This document shows, one piece after another, positions 5,060-11,186 of a stretch of DNA of 11,186 bases; the stretch's first letter is position 1; the number at the start of each line of letters is the position of its first letter. Both the position numbers and the translations under genes were made by a program. The stretch comes from Cyanobacteriota bacterium (GTDB taxonomy: Bacteria > Cyanobacteriota > Cyanobacteriia > SKYG9). The notes under the pieces were generated by a model that was given only the letters and a program-made list of their open reading frames with translations, did no database searches and was not told the origin of the DNA. The DNA lies in the NCBI GenBank assembly GCA_025054735.1, contig JANWZG010000083.1, positions 1-11,186 on the forward strand. Reading direction: 5' to 3'.

Positions 5060-6247
5060 CTAATTGATGCTCCGTCTTTCATTAGTAGCATACCTGTGGG
5101 TCATGTAGGTGGTGAGAGTGTTGGCGGCAATCTCGCGCCAGCGGAACTTACTGGCAACTTCCATGGACTGATGAGCCAACTCAGCGTAAGCAGATGGGTG
5201 CATTGTCAGCACATTGACCAATTGCTTGCAGAAAGCAGTACGATCGCCTACAGGTGTTAGCCAGTTGTCTCCTGGAAGGTGATGCAGCATTTCCCTCGGC
5301 CCTGGCACATCATAGGCAATAACTGGAATACCAGCAGCTAGTTTTTCTAGCACAGAAAAGCCAAACCCTTCCATATAGCTAGGAAATGCCCCCACCGTGG
5401 CGCAACTCAGCAATTGCGGTAATTCACTACTGTCATAGCTAGGCACTACAGTAATCCAGTCACAAGGGGGTAAGCCACAGTCTGACAACAGGCGCTCTGC
5501 GCCAATACCGGTGCCCAAAAACAGGAACTGACTCTGAGGACAACGATCGCGGACATAGCGAATAATGTCACCCCAATCTCTAGACCCCTTGCGTGGTTGC
5601 CAGCCACCAATGAAGACCACGGTTTGATGGGCATGACGCTCAATTGCAGGCTGACTAGCCCTACTGATTTCCGCTAGACGCTGATCAGACAGTCCAAAGG
5701 GAAACACAACCGTCTTTTGTCCCAAGCCCATTCTGTCCCGCAGATATACCAACTCATCATGATTGGGCACATTGATTAAGTCGCAGTGTTGCAAGCTGCG
5801 GGGATAGTTACGGGCATTGCGCTGCTGCATCCATTCCACCATCATGCCCTTGGGAGAAAATTTACGCCCCCGCCACTGCCGCTCCAATCGCAAAAATTCA
5901 TCCACAAACACGTACAGGCCAACGGTACGGGCTACTAACAGTCCTTGAATAGCTAAGTCTCGCTTGGAAAAGGGCAGATTGCCTTGATGGGCATCAATAA
6001 TGTCAAAGGAGTGGCCATGGCGCTGCACAAAAGTCCGTGCTCGTTGGGGAAAGTCATCCACTAGCCAACTCAGGCGAGATATGCCCTGAGGGTAAGCATC
6101 TTCTTGGCTAAACTTTTCAACTTGGTGACCGAGTTTGCGCCATTCCTCGGCAATTTCTATCTGCACACGGGAACCACCAGCATTGGGATTCCAAGGCATG
6201 TGGCACACCATGAGAATGCGTAAGGGACGGTCTGTCAACAATGTCAT
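5060..6247 (-). CDS. family 4 glycosyltransferase (GT-B fold)
   Basis: A 395-residue retaining glycosyltransferase that would transfer a sugar from a nucleotide-sugar to a growing glycan at the cytoplasmic face. Counted from the ATG at 6247, the N-terminal domain begins RILMVCHMPWNPNAGGS with the glycine pair of the acceptor/donor loop. The C-terminal domain has FIGGWQPRKG and LGTG. The E-x7-E motif is EGFGFSVLE (293-301), followed by GIPVIAYDVPGPREML, all typical of GT4 enzymes. I chose the ATG at 6247 because it starts 7 bp after the FkbM stop. A TTG at 6280 would add 11 residues and overlap that gene by 26 bp. Neither has a clear Shine-Dalgarno, so translational coupling is likely. Sugar and acceptor cannot be told. 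Confidence 0.92.
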   Translation of the reverse strand: MTLLTDRPLRILMVCHMPWNPNAGGSRVQIEIAEEWRKLGHQVEKFSQEDAYPQGISRLSWLVDDFPQRARTFVQRHGHSFDIIDAHQGNLPFSKRDLAIQGLLVARTVGLYVFVDEFLRLERQWRGRKFSPKGMMVEWMQQRNARNYPRSLQHCDLINVPNHDELVYLRDRMGLGQKTVVFPFGLSDQRLAEISRASQPAIERHAHQTVVFIGGWQPRKGSRDWGDIIRYVRDRCPQSQFLFLGTGIGAERLLSDCGLPPCDWITVVPSYDSSELPQLLSCATVGAFPSYMEGFGFSVLEKLAAGIPVIAYDVPGPREMLHHLPGDNWLTPVGDRTAFCKQLVNVLTMHPSAYAELAHQSMEVASKFRWREIAANTLTTYMTHRYATNERRSIN

Positions 6248-6254
6248 GGATACG

Positions 6255-7160
6255 TTAGGTAATGATTTGCTCGTGGACAAGCCCTGCGGGGGCGCGATCG
6301 TAGCCGGTTACATACCCCGTGAGGATCCGCACATACCCCAACTGACGCAAATAGGCTTCCATAGCCGCTTGTTCCTCTGACTTAGCTGTTTCCCAAAAGA
6401 CTGTGTGAATAGCATGGCGCTCAAATAACGGCTTGCAACTCGCCAAAATTTTAAGATCATAGCCTTCAGCATCTACTTTAAGAACATCGACCGTGGTTTC
6501 GCCATACTTGGCTAGCAGCGCTGCTAAGGTAAGCATTGGCACTTGCCGTGCTTGGCCAGTGGGGTCATTGGTGACAACCTTGCTCAACATGGTCGGATCT
6601 CCAACAGTATCCACTAGGGCAGTACCCTCATAGTCGCCGATGCAGCCAGCAAAAATCTGAAATCGGGATTGGTAGGGTTTTAGGTTCTCCTGTAGCAGTT
6701 GAACGTACTCACTGACAGGTTCTGCCACGATCGTCCGAGTAGTAGCACGTTTTGCTAGCCACAACACAGGGTAATAGCCAAAGTTTGCACCAATATCTAC
6801 CAGCAAGCCATCTCGCTCTGGCGCTTGTATCAGGTCTGTAAGCCGATCTTCGTAATAGCCACTAATGGCGAAAAAGCGACCACTTAAGCAATTGGGGTTA
6901 ACCGTTACCCGGACTTGGGGAAATTGGCGAGGGTAAGCACAGCGCCAGCGATCAATCGCCACGCTAGTGAGGGGAAATTCTTCTAAACAGACCCACGTAA
7001 CAGGAAACGCCAGTCGATAGGGCAGTTGCCGAATGAGTCGTTTAAGCATCTCAAGGGCGCGATCGTTGCCCATTAATCTCTTTAGCAGCCGTATAGTCGC
7101 CCGTGCCAATTGTTGCTTCACACTTCGCGATTCGGTTGCCCCTATATCTGCCATGGTCAT
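6255..7160 (-). CDS. FkbM-family SAM-dependent methyltransferase
   Basis: A 301-residue Rossmann-fold methyltransferase that uses S-adenosylmethionine, probably to O-methylate a sugar or other small hydroxyl group. Motif I is LLVDIGANFGYY (119-130). AEPVSEYVQLLQENL (146-160) carries the acidic residue expected to bind the SAM ribose. LKVDAEGYDLKIL (227-239) is the hallmark FkbM block. The first ~110 residues are family-variable and include a basic amphipathic stretch (RATIRLLKRLM). ATG at 7160 is used; a second ATG two codons later is possible. A candidate -10 box lies upstream, while the downstream GT4 gene starts 7 bp after the stop. Glycan methylation is inferred from the flanking glycosyltransferases. 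Confidence 0.9.
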   Translation of the reverse strand: MTMADIGATESRSVKQQLARATIRLLKRLMGNDRALEMLKRLIRQLPYRLAFPVTWVCLEEFPLTSVAIDRWRCAYPRQFPQVRVTVNPNCLSGRFFAISGYYEDRLTDLIQAPERDGLLVDIGANFGYYPVLWLAKRATTRTIVAEPVSEYVQLLQENLKPYQSRFQIFAGCIGDYEGTALVDTVGDPTMLSKVVTNDPTGQARQVPMLTLAALLAKYGETTVDVLKVDAEGYDLKILASCKPLFERHAIHTVFWETAKSEEQAAMEAYLRQLGYVRILTGYVTGYDRAPAGLVHEQIIT

Positions 7161-7179
7161 GGTTTATTCAGTAAGTTTT

Positions 7180-7185
7180 AGTATA
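7180..7185 (-). promoter_or_regulatory. candidate internal -10 box before the FkbM gene
   Basis: TATACT (5 of 6 to TATAAT) lies about 20 nt before the FkbM ATG, inside the 79-bp gap that is the longest between genes of this group. No good -35 is seen. A direct repeat CTTACTG sits on either side of it, about 42 bp apart. Confidence 0.25.
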
Positions 7186-7239
7186 AGCAACAGAGACACC
7201 AGTGAGATTACAGTAAGCTTAGAATTCCCAGCCTAGGCA

Positions 7240-7959
7240 TCAGGAGGGCGATCGCTGGGCCAACACCACCAAATCCCAAGGCTTACCCAAGGGCATCAAG
7301 CGATCGGCGTAGCCCATTGCCAGCAACAGAAACCGAGGAAACACACTCCGCTTACGCCTGCCTAGGGTTACAAACTGCCATTGCCACAGGTGATAGAGCA
7401 ATCGTTTCCACAGGTAGAAACAATATCGGTGACGCAACACCTCAAACCCATGGCTAATTAGTAACGCAGTCAAGTCTTGGAGCGTATAGCCCTCACGCAC
7501 ATGTTGCGGATCCGGAGGAGCAGGTGGTGTGGGTACACTAATCAACAACAGACCACTAGGTTTAATGACTCGTGCCAATTCAGCCACAGCCATGACATCG
7601 TTATCAATGTGTTCAAGCACCTCACTACACAAACAAGTATCTACCGTTGCTGACTCTAGAGGCAACGCGGTAAGGGAGCCAGCCATGGCTTGATGTCTAG
7701 GATCCCGACGCTGCTGGGGAATTGTTGGGCAGACTAAATCTAGGTTGATAATTGTCTCCACTGCTGGAAAGGATTCTAGAAATTCCGAAAACAACCCCTC
7801 ACCACAGCCCGCATTCAAACATAGCCCCGTAAATGCATATCCTGTCAGCACTTGTTGAAACACCGCCCTTTGGATCAATAGTCGGGCCTCGTCAACCCAA
7901 GCAGGTTGAAGGGCACGAGCCAGAACAGTCTTACGCAGAGACTTAAGCAGATTAACCAT
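7240..7959 (-). CDS. class I SAM-dependent methyltransferase (Methyltransf_11 type)
   Basis: A 239-residue methyltransferase with a compact Rossmann domain. Motif I is LNAGCGEGLFSEFL, with the acidic strand-2 residue in IINLDLVCP. The block VDTCLCSEVLEHIDNDVMAVAELARVIKPSG is read in pieces: a strand with SEVLEHI, then the helix, then KPSGLLLISVP. This is typical of small-molecule or lipid/sugar methyltransferases. After about residue 180 the chain is rich in aromatic and basic residues (YLWKRLLYHLWQWQ), which could touch the membrane. I chose the ATG at 7959; a TTG three codons upstream is weaker. A HIP1 octamer lies within its last codons. It sits 30 bp after the upstream glycosyltransferase. 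The substrate is unknown. Confidence 0.88.
   Translation of the reverse strand: MVNLLKSLRKTVLARALQPAWVDEARLLIQRAVFQQVLTGYAFTGLCLNAGCGEGLFSEFLESFPAVETIINLDLVCPTIPQQRRDPRHQAMAGSLTALPLESATVDTCLCSEVLEHIDNDVMAVAELARVIKPSGLLLISVPTPPAPPDPQHVREGYTLQDLTALLISHGFEVLRHRYCFYLWKRLLYHLWQWQFVTLGRRKRSVFPRFLLLAMGYADRLMPLGKPWDLVVLAQRSPS
7248..7255. repeat. HIP1 octamer GCGATCGC
   Basis: Perfect copy of the highly iterated palindrome abundant in many cyanobacterial genomes. A second perfect copy lies at 8723-8730, and CGATCGCC/CGATCGCT variants recur through the window. It supports the cyanobacterial origin. Confidence 0.85.
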
Positions 7960-7989
7960 GAGTATCAATACAGGGTAAGCTCAACCGAC

Positions 7990-8886
7990 TCAATAGGCAT
8001 CGCGCCAAAATAGATGTTTGCCACCTGCGTAATGGCGAGCGTGGGCAACAACTCGCTGCCTTAGCCTAAAATTATCGCTCATTGTTGTGGCAATCATATC
8101 CGACGACAGCCATTGTCCCCCTGTTTGCCAAAATGCATAGGCAATCAAGGTTTGTTCTAAGTGACACGTGGCATGAGCTGCATATGATAGGAGCGTTGAT
8201 AGCAGGTCTGAAGTCAATGTCTGCACCAAGACCCCCTGGGGATAATAGACTAGACCACAATTGAGCGGTTCTCCCTCGAACAGTTGCGGTTCTGCCAATG
8301 TGGCTGCTACTTCAAAATCATAGGTGCGGGCATAGTCTTGTCCAGAGAGGATGGTTGGTGTCTGGTGTCGTTGCTGTTGCAAGGGGGTAAAAAAATCACC
8401 AAACCACAGCACATCTGCATCCGTGAGGAGGATGTCAGCATGGAGATTAGCCGCTAGGGTGATGGCAAATTTCTTGGCATATCCACCATAGTAGCCAGAG
8501 TGCAACCATGTGCGGATAAAGTGCTGATAATCGCTAGAAAGCTCTGTTAGTAGTGTTTCCCAATGAAAGGTTTGGACATCAGGAGGCAAGTTAGGAAACC
8601 AGTGATTTAAGGCAATGCAGGCTTGATCAGAATCGCCAATTAGCCAGATCGGGGGACGAGTGGTCGCATTTATCATCAGAGTGCGAAGGCAGTACGCTAG
8701 CAATGGCATGTCCACGTCGCGGGCGATCGCCACCAGTGTAGGTAATGTTGGATCCAGCGGTCGCCAGTCAACTTGTGGAGGTTGGCGAGACTTTAGTACC
8801 CGCAGAATGTTGCAGTATCCATAGAAGAAACGATATTTCAAACTTTCTCGGATTTGGGAGATGAAACGTAGCAGATTTTTATGCAT
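7990..8886 (-). CDS. putative GT-A-like glycosyltransferase
   Basis: A 298-residue protein that appears to be a nucleotide-sugar-dependent glycosyltransferase. A DxD-type metal/nucleotide-sugar motif is present as LLTDADVLWFGD (Asp156 and Asp158), preceded by KKFAITLAANLHADI (138-152), the usual helix before DxD. LNCGLVYYP (208-216) and HLEQTLIAYAF resemble acceptor-side blocks of GT-A enzymes. The C-terminus HARHYAGGKHLFW could provide a metal-binding His; that is inferred. No signal peptide or membrane span is evident. The ATG at 8886 has AAGAG a few bases upstream. It is the first gene of the glycan group; the 218 bp before it holds only weak signals such as TGGTATAGA, an extended -10-like sequence, near 8941-8933. 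The CAZy family cannot be named from the sequence alone. Confidence 0.75.
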   Translation of the reverse strand: MHKNLLRFISQIRESLKYRFFYGYCNILRVLKSRQPPQVDWRPLDPTLPTLVAIARDVDMPLLAYCLRTLMINATTRPPIWLIGDSDQACIALNHWFPNLPPDVQTFHWETLLTELSSDYQHFIRTWLHSGYYGGYAKKFAITLAANLHADILLTDADVLWFGDFFTPLQQQRHQTPTILSGQDYARTYDFEVAATLAEPQLFEGEPLNCGLVYYPQGVLVQTLTSDLLSTLLSYAAHATCHLEQTLIAYAFWQTGGQWLSSDMIATTMSDNFRLRQRVVAHARHYAGGKHLFWRDAY

Positions 8887-9104
8887 CAGCTCTTGGTATC
8901 CATAGGTCTAGACAACTCTGAGGACAGCAATCAATCTATACCAGTCTCCAGACGCATGGTTTACCAGCGATCGGCACCTTGTCCAGACCAAAATGGTATA
9001 AACCAGGTCTTTAGCGAGATTATGCCCTTGGTTAAACCGCAACAACCGACAAATTTCCAGAGCAGTTGCTGGTCAAGGAGTCATGCTCATGCTTATGTCC
9101 TTCT

Positions 9105-9491
9105 CTAACCAACTTCTAAGCCCAACACTTCCCTGGCTTTGGCTAATACTTCCCTTGGGCGAAAGGGCTTGGTCATATATAGGTTAGCGCCAACATCAAG
9201 ACCTTTTTGCTTATCAAACTCCTGCCCTTTTGCCGTCAGCATGATGATGTAAACATCACTCATTCCCAAGTCGTGCCTAACAGTATTGCACACCTCTAGT
9301 CCACTCATCTTAGGCATCATCACATCTAGAAACACCAAATCAGGACGCTCAGTGGTAATAATCTCTAACGCTTGCTGACCATTACTGGCAGTTACTAACT
9401 CTACATCTTCATCCTCTAGCTTCTCTAGAGCCTGCTCCATCAGGATTAGAATATTAGGCTCATCATCCACAATCAGCACTTTTTTAGTCAT
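9105..9491 (-). CDS. single-domain (CheY-like) response regulator
   Basis: A 128-residue receiver domain without an output domain. It opens with KKVLIVDDEPNILI, giving the acidic pair at Asp9-Asp10. The phosphoacceptor is Asp56 in LVFLDVMMPKMSG, the conserved Ser/Thr is in MLTAKG (Thr86), and Lys108 lies in MTKPF. It would be phosphorylated by a histidine kinase that is not in the window and would act through protein contacts rather than DNA binding. The ATG at 9491 (MTKKVLIVDD) gives the usual family length; the ATG at 9515 would add eight residues and is also possible. A good candidate promoter lies upstream. It is oriented divergently from rel. Confidence 0.95.
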   Translation of the reverse strand: MTKKVLIVDDEPNILILMEQALEKLEDEDVELVTASNGQQALEIITTERPDLVFLDVMMPKMSGLEVCNTVRHDLGMSDVYIIMLTAKGQEFDKQKGLDVGANLYMTKPFRPREVLAKAREVLGLEVG

Positions 9492-9563
9492 AGTTACTAC
9501 GATCGCTGCTGTCATCTAGTTTAGTAGTCGATGAAAACCCACTGTAAGATTAGTCACTCCTGA

Positions 9564-9592
9564 ATTGTTAACGCCTATCCTAACCCTATCAA
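9564..9592 (-). promoter_or_regulatory. candidate sigma70-type promoter of the response regulator gene
   Basis: On the minus strand TTGATA (9592-9587; 5 of 6 to TTGACA) is followed by a 17-bp spacer and AACAAT (9569-9564; 4 of 6 to TATAAT). Transcription from about 9557 would give a 40-65 nt leader depending on the start codon used. Confidence 0.4.
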
Positions 9593-9627
9593 CTGGAAAT
9601 GCTGTAAAATCTCCGCCGACAGCTCCA

Positions 9628-9656
9628 AACCTGAGATTGCTATCTAGCTTCAGGTT
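9628..9656. promoter_or_regulatory. 7-bp inverted repeat in the rel upstream region
   Basis: AACCTGA (9628-9634) and TCAGGTT (9650-9656) are perfectly complementary across 15 nt that include a small GAT/ATC stem. It could be a leader hairpin, an operator or a weak bidirectional terminator; no T run follows closely on either strand. Confidence 0.35.
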
Positions 9657-9941
9657 CACCTATTGGCCTATACAATTAGGCGATAGTTAGAGTCATTAAG
9701 ATTTATTACGGAATTTCGTCAAAATCGTCTAGCATAGGATTAACTGATAGTTCCCAAGCCTGATGGATGATGCGCTCCTCAGTGGAGTGTCGGTATGTTT
9801 ACCTAGTCAAACTAGCCATACCAAGCTTGATGACTTGAGTGTAACAATTCATTGCAGGTTGTTTGCCTGGTTCTTTGGACAGTTCAGTACTGATGGTTAT
9901 CTCTGGCTTTATGGTTCTTTTGGGGTTGTTAGTCTGCCAGT

Positions 9942-11186
9942 ATGAATGTTGCTGCCTCTATTGAACATGATTCTGTTGAACATGATTCTGTAGTAATTCC
10001 AGATTGGCTTCAAGAGTGCTTTTTGGAGGTTAAGGGAACGCGGGCTGACTGCAAAACTCTGTCTGCTTGCCCACTGTCTGATGCATCTCCTCCCCCAACA
10101 GATACTGGTTTAATCTGCCGAGCATTTGAATTTGCCTATCGACTGCATGAAGGGCAATATCGTGCATCTGGTGAACCTTACATTGCTCATCCGATCGCTG
10201 TTGCTAGCCTCTTGCGCTACTTGGGCGGTAGCCCCACGATCGTTGCCGCAGGGTTACTGCATGATGTTATTGAAGATACCGATGTCACCCCAGAACAACT
10301 AGAGCAAGAATTTGGGGCCGAAGTCCGACAATTAGTTGAAGGGGTAACGAAGCTCTCAAAGTTTAACTTTTCTAGCAAAACAGAGCGCCAAGCAGAAAAC
10401 TTTCGCCGCATGTTTTTGGCCATGGCCCAAGATATTCGGGTAATTGTGGTCAAGCTGGCTGATCGTCTTCACAACATGCGCACCTTAGAATACCTCCCAG
10501 AAGATAAACGCCGGAGCATTGCCTTAGAAACGAGAGAAATCTTTGCTCCGCTTGCCAATCGGCTGGGTATTGGTCGATTCAAGTGGGAACTAGAAGACTT
10601 AGCGTTTAAGTATCTAGAACCCGATGCCTACCGAGAAATTCAGGGGCTAGTGGCTGAAAAGCGTGCCGATCGAGAAGAGACTCTAGCCAAGGTAGTTGAT
10701 ATGCTGCGGGAACGGCTGGATGCAGCAGGGGTGCCCTATGTTGACATTAGTGGTCGCCCCAAGCATCTCTACAGCATTTACCTCAAAATGTCTCGGCAGC
10801 AAAAGGAGTTTCATGAAATCTACGATGTTTCCGCCGTCCGCATCATTGTTAATGCTAATTACGAATGCTACCGAGCATTAGCCGTTGTGCACGATATTTT
10901 CCGTCCTGTGCCAGGACGCTTTAAAGACTACATTGGTTTACCAAAGCCAAATCGCTATCAGTCCCTCCATACAGTTGTGATTGGGGTTAATGGTCGTCCC
11001 CTAGAGGTGCAAATTCGCACTGTAGAGATGCATCATATCGCGGAATACGGGATTGCCGCCCACTGGAAGTATAAGGAGTCTGGTGGGGCTAGCACTGGGC
11101 AAATGAGTGGTATCGATGAGAAGTTTAGCTGGCTGCGGCAACTGTTAGATTGGCAAAATGACCTTAAGGATGCCCAGGAATATCTA
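9942..11186 (+). CDS. rel: bifunctional (p)ppGpp synthetase/hydrolase (RelA/SpoT homologue), 5' part
   Basis: The first 415 codons of a long RSH protein; the gene runs past the right edge. It makes ppGpp from GDP/GTP and ATP and degrades it, setting the stringent response in the cytoplasm. The HD hydrolase domain shows His83 (AHPI), His107-Asp108 followed by Glu111-Asp112 (LLHDVIEDT) and Asp174 (KLADRLHNM), so hydrolysis looks intact. The synthetase domain has GRPKHLYSIY (271-280), YQSLHT (339-344), LEVQIRT (354-360) and AAHWKYKE. RFKD at 326-329 matches the RXKD signature of bifunctional enzymes rather than the EXDD of synthetase-only RelA. The ATG at 9942 is the first start after an in-frame TAG (9930-9932); its Shine-Dalgarno is weak. 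The TGS and ACT domains expected further on are outside the window. Confidence 0.95.
   Translation, partial: MNVAASIEHDSVEHDSVVIPDWLQECFLEVKGTRADCKTLSACPLSDASPPPTDTGLICRAFEFAYRLHEGQYRASGEPYIAHPIAVASLLRYLGGSPTIVAAGLLHDVIEDTDVTPEQLEQEFGAEVRQLVEGVTKLSKFNFSSKTERQAENFRRMFLAMAQDIRVIVVKLADRLHNMRTLEYLPEDKRRSIALETREIFAPLANRLGIGRFKWELEDLAFKYLEPDAYREIQGLVAEKRADREETLAKVVDMLRERLDAAGVPYVDISGRPKHLYSIYLKMSRQQKEFHEIYDVSAVRIIVNANYECYRALAVVHDIFRPVPGRFKDYIGLPKPNRYQSLHTVVIGVNGRPLEVQIRTVEMHHIAEYGIAAHWKYKESGGASTGQMSGIDEKFSWLRQLLDWQNDLKDAQEYL
9961..9990 (+). repeat. 15-bp perfect tandem repeat inside the rel N-terminus
   Basis: TTGAACATGATTCTG occurs twice in direct succession (9961-9975 and 9976-9990), giving the peptide repeat EHDSVEHDSV near residues 8-17. 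The unit is a multiple of three, so gain or loss keeps the frame. Confidence 0.9.

Larger units (their letters stand above)
9516..9941. other. divergent intergenic region between the response regulator and rel
   Basis: A 426-bp region that must hold both promoters. Besides the response regulator promoter it contains a 7-bp inverted repeat (9628-9656) and a GCCTA/TAGGC hairpin (9666-9681) whose loop is TACAAT, which could itself be a plus-strand -10. A 60-codon plus-strand frame (9763-9945) has a stop overlapping the rel start. No strong plus-strand promoter pair is seen. Confidence 0.5.

Noticed and set aside
6248..6280. Upstream TTG start for the GT4 glycosyltransferase
   Set aside because: It would overlap the FkbM gene by 26 bp and add residues not expected in the family. 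The ATG 7 bp after the FkbM stop fits better.
9057..9072. CCAG/CTGG stem as a terminator of the response regulator gene
   Set aside because: Only four pairs and no T run; too weak to call.
8881..9108. Plus-strand open frame of 75 codons beginning at the glycosyltransferase start
   Set aside because: It starts at the palindromic ATGCAT that forms the minus-strand start codon and has no coding character; the gap here is better read as promoter and leader.
10217..10453. Minus-strand open frame inside rel
   Set aside because: It is antisense to the strongly conserved HD domain and is a by-product of that coding sequence.

Overview
The window looks like cyanobacterial chromosome. It has two perfect copies of the HIP1 octamer GCGATCGC (7248-7255 and 8723-8730) and many near-copies around CGATCGC. 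It also carries genes typical of cyanobacteria: a short single-RRM RNA-binding protein, a FutA-type periplasmic iron-binding protein, a prephenate dehydratase starting MPITIAHLGP, and a bifunctional RelA/SpoT homologue. Genus and species cannot be read from the sequence. No phage, transposase, CRISPR array, tRNA or rRNA is visible.

Layout. Everything from 1 to about 9.5 kb is on the minus strand; the last 1.2 kb is on the plus strand. From left to right: the first 27 codons of an Hsp70-like protein (81-1, running off the left edge); a cold-shock-type RRM protein (769-461); pheA (1841-993); futA (3326-2241); a 675-bp non-coding region with a diverged repeat pair; a gene group with short gaps (8886-4002); a single-domain response regulator (9491-9105); a 426-bp divergent intergenic region; and the 5' part of a rel/spoT gene (9942 to the right edge, still open).

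The 8886-4002 group reads, in transcription order: GT-A-like glycosyltransferase, SAM methyltransferase, FkbM-family methyltransferase, GT4 glycosyltransferase, and an ABC-2-type (GldA/CcmA-like) ATPase. Gaps are 30, 79, 7 and 29 bp. The first four fit synthesis and methyl decoration of a surface glycan. The ATPase could belong with export, but no permease follows it, so its link to the glycan genes is inferred only from position.

The regulatory layer holds the most interesting signals. The Shine-Dalgarno sequence of the RRM gene lies in the 3' arm of an 8-bp inverted repeat in its leader, which suggests structure-controlled, possibly temperature-sensitive, translation. The futA promoter has Fur-like half sites and an 8-bp inverted repeat. 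Two intrinsic terminators are clear on the minus strand (224-256 and 2092-2118). A 19-bp tandem duplication covers the start of the Hsp70-like gene and creates a nine-codon upstream frame ending in an ATGA overlap with it. The rel start has a similar ATGA overlap with a 60-codon upstream frame. I found no strong case for a wholly new multi-gene system; the candidates are listed with matching caution.
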